The notes beneath the pieces are model-generated. The model made no database searches. It had not been told where the DNA came from and was given only the letters and a program-made list of their open reading frames with translations. A stretch of DNA of 64,000 nt from Clostridia bacterium (GTDB lineage: Bacteria; Bacillota; Clostridia; Christensenellales; Borkfalkiaceae), in assembly GCA_017507045.1 (NCBI GenBank), contig JAFWBP010000012.1, positions 62,001-126,000 on the forward strand, in the 5' to 3' direction. Below, piece after piece: positions 61,355 to 64,000 of this stretch (position 1 is its first letter; every line of letters starts with the position of its first letter). Position numbers and translations under genes: made by a program.

Positions 61355-61798
61355 ATGTCTATCAAAAAGAGTGAAGAAGTTTTGGCGGAGGTGCATCGCA
61401 ACTGCCTATATGCATTGGAATCTATTTCAGATATCCTGCCCGAGACGGATGATACCGAGCTCAAGGAGGAGCTTTTGCGCCAACACGAGGAATACGAGCG
61501 CATTTCGAGCCAGGCAGCGCTGCTTGCGCGCGAGCGCTCCATTGAGCTGAAAAATCCCAGCCCGATCAAGAAGGCGATGATGTGGTCCGGCATTAAAATG
61601 AACACCATGAAGGATGATTCACGCGCGCATATTGCGGAAATGATGGTGCAGGGCACGGTGATGGGCGTTACCGCACTGCGCGCCTCGCTCGGCGAAATGA
61701 GCGAGGCGGGCGCCGACGAAGAGATTAAAAAGCTCGCGGAAGAGCTTTTGAAAACAGAAGAAAAATTTGAAAAAAAGTGGAAGGAACTGATTGCGTAA
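61355..61798 (+). CDS. helical, ferritin-like (DUF2383-like) protein
   Basis: 147 residues, almost wholly helical, cytoplasmic. The pattern VHRNCLYALESISDILPETDDTELKE, LLRQHEEYERISSQAALLAR and MKDDSRAHIAEMMVQGTVMGV resembles four-helix ferritin-like proteins, with Glu and His at metal-ligand-like spacings (for example SRAHIAEMM), but no full ExxH pair set is evident. It has a strong AAGGAGAGAG site. It is a single gene with its own terminator, between rplU and spoIVFB. Function unknown. Confidence 0.8.
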   Translation: MSIKKSEEVLAEVHRNCLYALESISDILPETDDTELKEELLRQHEEYERISSQAALLARERSIELKNPSPIKKAMMWSGIKMNTMKDDSRAHIAEMMVQGTVMGVTALRASLGEMSEAGADEEIKKLAEELLKTEEKFEKKWKELIA

Positions 61799-61814
61799 CA
61801 ACGCTATTTGCTAC

Positions 61815-61850
61815 AACGGGCGGCTGAAATTCAGCCGCCCGTTTTCATTT
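61815..61850 (+). terminator. terminator of the ferritin-like gene
   Basis: AACGGGCGGCTGA and TCAGCCGCCCGTT pair around AAT, then TTTCATTTT. The stem overlaps the last codons of spoIVFB on the other strand. Confidence 0.88.
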
Positions 61851-62715
61851 TACAAAGCTTTTCCAACGATCCCTCTGCGACGAGATTTTTTAGCGGCTCT
61901 TCGTACTTTCCCTCGCCGAGCGCAGTGAGAAATTCTTCCTCGGAAAGCTCGCCAATAAATTCCCCGCTCTCAAAGAGCAAAAGCGTGAGATACTTATCCT
62001 CCCTGAGAAAGCGCAACGCATCTTTTAGCGCAACCTCCGAAGAAAGCGCGATGCGCCTTTCCTCAACTCCGTGCTCAATGCGCCGAGGCGAAAACTTAAT
62101 TTTTGCGTAACTTCCGCCGCCAAATGCGCCGGCGGCGAGCATAACAGCAAACGCAAGCGCCGTGAAGGCAGGCGCATAAAAACAACTCCAGACGAAATAC
62201 GCCAACACCATGCCCGCGATGAGCAAGCTCAAAACCCTTCCGATGATGCGTGCCCTCTTCTCTCCGAAAGGAGAAAGCAGAAGGCGCAAAATGCGCCCGC
62301 CATCCAAGGGATAAGCAGGAAGCAGATTGACGAAAAAAAGCGAAAAAGAGACGGTTGCCGCAAGCTCGGTGTAGGGATACGCTTCGGGATACATCCACCA
62401 CAGCGCAACAAAAAAAACGCCCGTTAAAAAATTGCACACGGGGCCTGCAACGAGCACCGCAAGCTCATGCCTTCTGCCGATGCCCGTAATATCGCCTGAA
62501 ATCGTTGCCCCGTACGGCATGAGCACCAGCTTATCGAGCGTGTAGCCGTAGCGCCGAGCAACGTATGCATGCGCGCATTCATGCTCGAGCGCGGCGAAGA
62601 CGGCTGCCGCGAAGAGAAGAAATCCGCCCGTCATCGCGGAGAAAATTCCCGCCGCGAAGAAGAGCGGATGAATACGCAGTTTCCCCTTGAAGAGGCCGCG
62701 ATCAGCTCCAGGCAA
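61831..62715 (-). CDS. spoIVFB: site-2 (M50) metalloprotease, SpoIVFB-like
   Basis: Intramembrane zinc protease of the family that cleaves pro-sigma-K in the mother cell. 294 residues: membrane part with AALEHECAHAYVARRYGY (HExxH as HECAH), a second metal motif LLPAYPLDGGRIL (usual NPxDGG, the Asp conserved) and six helices, then a CBS-like C-terminal domain (about 225-290: VALKDALRFLREDKYLTLLLFESGEFIGELS). The start is TTG at 62715 with GGAGGG 5 nt upstream, overlapping the SpoIVFA-like stop by 14 bp. Placement after a SpoIVFA-like gene supports the assignment. Confidence 0.87.
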   Translation of the reverse strand: MPGADRGLFKGKLRIHPLFFAAGIFSAMTGGFLLFAAAVFAALEHECAHAYVARRYGYTLDKLVLMPYGATISGDITGIGRRHELAVLVAGPVCNFLTGVFFVALWWMYPEAYPYTELAATVSFSLFFVNLLPAYPLDGGRILRLLLSPFGEKRARIIGRVLSLLIAGMVLAYFVWSCFYAPAFTALAFAVMLAAGAFGGGSYAKIKFSPRRIEHGVEERRIALSSEVALKDALRFLREDKYLTLLLFESGEFIGELSEEEFLTALGEGKYEEPLKNLVAEGSLEKLCKMKTGG

Positions 62716-63427
62716 TCGCGCCCTCCGAAACGGTGTAGCAATTGAGGATCGTATCGTTTTGGTAGAACATCACGCGCACCTCGCCGTCGCCATCCGTCCA
62801 CGCAAACGGAATGTTCGTGCGAACGGTATCCCCTGCCGCCTTATACACGTCGTCTAATCCGCTGATGATCGTGGAAAAGGAATCGGAATGGCGGATACGG
62901 ATGGAATACCCGGATTCCGCGTTGCCGCTCACCGATTCCAATTTACCGGCCGCCGGCGCGTAGATAGAACCCTCTGCAGTGAAAGACATGACACCCATGT
63001 CCGAAACGGCTATCTCGGCGTCCACCGTATCGTTCACGATGGGCGAGAGCGTGAAATCTGCGTACGTGCGTGCATCGGCGGTGGAAGCGTTCCCCTGGAA
63101 GAGACCGCGTACGAAAGTGTTGATAGCGCTGTTCGTGATGAAAAGATTTGTGAGGAAAATAGCGGCGCAGAGCGCGCAGACGGCGATAAATTCACCGAGC
63201 AGAATGCGGCGCGCGAGCTTCGCTTTGGGCGCTTCGCGCACCTCGCGCTCGATTGCCTTGCTCTCTGCGTAGGCTGGGTCGGCGCTCTCAAGGCGTGTAT
63301 TAATCTCTCCTATGAGCTGATCGGAGAGGTTCTCCTCGCGCGTTTTACGCTTTTTTTCTCTGCGGTTGACCGTTACTGTTTCTACGGGGATTTCCAGCAT
63401 TTCGGCATAACTGAGTTCTTCGTTCAT
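62702..63427 (-). CDS. SpoIVFA-like membrane protein with degenerate M23 domain
   Basis: 241 residues. A charged cytoplasmic part (EKKRKTREENLSDQLIGEINTRLES), one membrane helix (about 77-97) and an extracytoplasmic LytM/M23-like fold (VMSFTAEGSIYAPAAGKLESVSGNAESGYSIRIRHSDSFSTIISGLDDVYKAAGDTV). The zinc-binding HxxxD and HxH of active M23 enzymes are missing, as in SpoIVFA, the factor that holds SpoIVFB inactive until engulfment. It overlaps spoIVFB and has a sigma-E-like promoter. AGAGG precedes the ATG. Confidence 0.78.
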   Translation of the reverse strand: MNEELSYAEMLEIPVETVTVNRREKKRKTREENLSDQLIGEINTRLESADPAYAESKAIEREVREAPKAKLARRILLGEFIAVCALCAAIFLTNLFITNSAINTFVRGLFQGNASTADARTYADFTLSPIVNDTVDAEIAVSDMGVMSFTAEGSIYAPAAGKLESVSGNAESGYSIRIRHSDSFSTIISGLDDVYKAAGDTVRTNIPFAWTDGDGEVRVMFYQNDTILNCYTVSEGAIAWS

Positions 63428-63485
63428 AATGCACCTCTTGGTAATATTCTTTTACCCGAAGGCCGCTTTTTGCTCGGGCAATTTT

Positions 63486-63513
63486 AATGTATGCCGAGAA
63501 TATTTCAATTAGA
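63486..63513 (-). promoter_or_regulatory. candidate sigma-E promoter of the SpoIVFA/B pair
   Basis: Minus strand: TCTAATT (63513-63507), 13-bp spacer, CATACATT (63493-63486). The -10 fits the mother-cell sigma-E pattern CATACAnT exactly and the -35 fits KMATATT at five of seven positions. Confidence 0.55.
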
Positions 63514-63556
63514 AGAAAAAAACGCTGTCGAATTCACACGACAGCGAAAATTTTTC
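63512..63556. terminator. terminator after the second cysteine desulfurase
   Basis: CGCTGTCG and CGACAGCG pair around AATTCACA; minus-strand TTTTTTTCTTC and plus-strand AAAATTTTTC flank it. It ends the partial desulfurase gene 40 bp past its stop. Confidence 0.8.
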
Positions 63557-63595
63557 ATATAATAACGGCGGATTTGATCTATGCCGCAGCTTTTA

Positions 63596-64000
63596 CTATC
63601 CTTTCAAAGCTTCTATAACCGTTTGCGCGGCGAAAAGGGTTTCCTCTTCCGTCGTTTCAAATCCGAAAGAAAAGCGGATGCCGCGCTTTGCTTCATCGGG
63701 CGAGCGCCCCATCGCCGTGAGAACGTGGGAAGGAAGCGCTGCGTGCGCGGAGCAAGCCGCTCCGCCGGAAGCCATTACGCCCCGCAGATCCAAGAGGTTT
63801 AAGAGCGCCTCGCCACCCCTTTCAAAAGTGAGATGGGATACGTTTGGCGCGCGGTTTTTTCCATCGACCGTAATACCGCTTCCAAGTGCTTCTATGATTT
63901 TTTGCTCAAAAAAATCGCGAAGATGCGCGGTGTGCACACAGAAGGCCTCCCTTCTTTCCTGCGCAAGCTCCAGCGCCCTGGCAAAGCCAACAATTCCCGC
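63596..64000 (-). CDS. cysteine desulfurase, second paralogue (C-terminal part)
   Basis: The last ~134 codons of a NifS-like PLP enzyme; the gene continues past the window end. Visible are GIVGFARALELAQERREAF, VSHLTFERGGEALLNLLDL and the active cysteine loop ASGGAACSAHAALPSHVL (Cys in GAACS), then RGIRFSFGFETTEEET. It lacks the PLP lysine only because the N-terminal part is outside. The short loop (GAACS) matches the class II/NifS-like group that typically serves thiolation (tRNA, thiamine) rather than bulk Fe-S assembly; partner unseen. Confidence 0.9.
   Translation of the reverse strand, partial: AGIVGFARALELAQERREAFCVHTAHLRDFFEQKIIEALGSGITVDGKNRAPNVSHLTFERGGEALLNLLDLRGVMASGGAACSAHAALPSHVLTAMGRSPDEAKRGIRFSFGFETTEEETLFAAQTVIEALKG

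Overview
The window reads as a contiguous piece of a chromosome from a spore-forming member of the Clostridia (Bacillota). The evidence is the sleB-ypeB pair, spoIIR and a spoIVFA/spoIVFB pair, a bacterial-type core gene set, and the tgt-yajC-TIGR04086-SCIFF-secDF neighbourhood typical of Clostridia. Base composition is intermediate rather than AT-rich, which would suit an uncultured gut lineage; that placement is inference, and no species can be named from the sequence alone.

Layout. 1-2906 (+): end of ssb, rpsR, then an Fe-S assembly operon (cysteine desulfurase, IscU scaffold, Rrf2 regulator) behind a consensus promoter whose -10 box is covered by a 12-bp inverted repeat. 3085-6854 (-): a membrane-tethered, domain-permuted GH3 glycosidase with a small membrane partner. 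7298-13766 (-): aspartokinase, a DUF1015 protein, a 32-residue micro-ORF resembling only the CdaR membrane helix, the c-di-AMP cyclase CdaA, then holA and comEC. 13900-23143 (-): pnp, rpsO, hemZ, a glyoxalase-II-like hydrolase, relA/spoT and recJ. 23206-33551 (-): secF, secD, SCIFF maturase, the 50-residue six-cysteine SCIFF precursor, a TIGR04086 protein, yajC, tgt, a small membrane protein, queA and ruvBAC. 33753-36778 (+): argH, a YggS-type PLP protein, and a zinc-phospholipase-C-like gene broken by one TGA.

36864-40812 (+) is the accessory island. It is AT-richer than its surroundings and holds a tandem duplication of a lipoprotein gene. One copy is followed by a decayed protein remnant. 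The other is followed by an 874-residue membrane-anchored subtilisin-like protease that ends in a Hint (hedgehog/intein-type) autoprocessing domain. This is the least familiar system in the window.

40905-52339 (-): ZIP transporter, ClC-type antiporter/channel, an asymmetric heterodimeric ABC exporter, a CaCA exchanger, mntP behind a yybP-ykoY manganese riboswitch, a small protein, cardiolipin synthase, a leucine-rich-repeat protein and trmL. 52586-57137: sleB-ypeB, spoIIR and mnmA. 57291-60278: tRNA-Arg(CCG), an EF-G-like GTPase, and a four-tRNA operon (Val-Gly-Cys-Leu). 60558-64000: rpmA, rplU, a ferritin-like helical protein, the SpoIVFA/SpoIVFB-like pair and the C-terminal part of a second cysteine desulfurase.

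Recurring themes are tightly packed operons with TGATG/TAATG/ATGA junctions; metal handling (manganese riboswitch, ZIP, MntP, CaCA, Fe-S assembly); at least three genes (ruvC, trmL, the ClC gene) whose -10 box lies so close to the start codon that leaderless transcripts are implied; and candidate sigma-E, sigma-F and sigma-G promoters in front of the matching sporulation genes.
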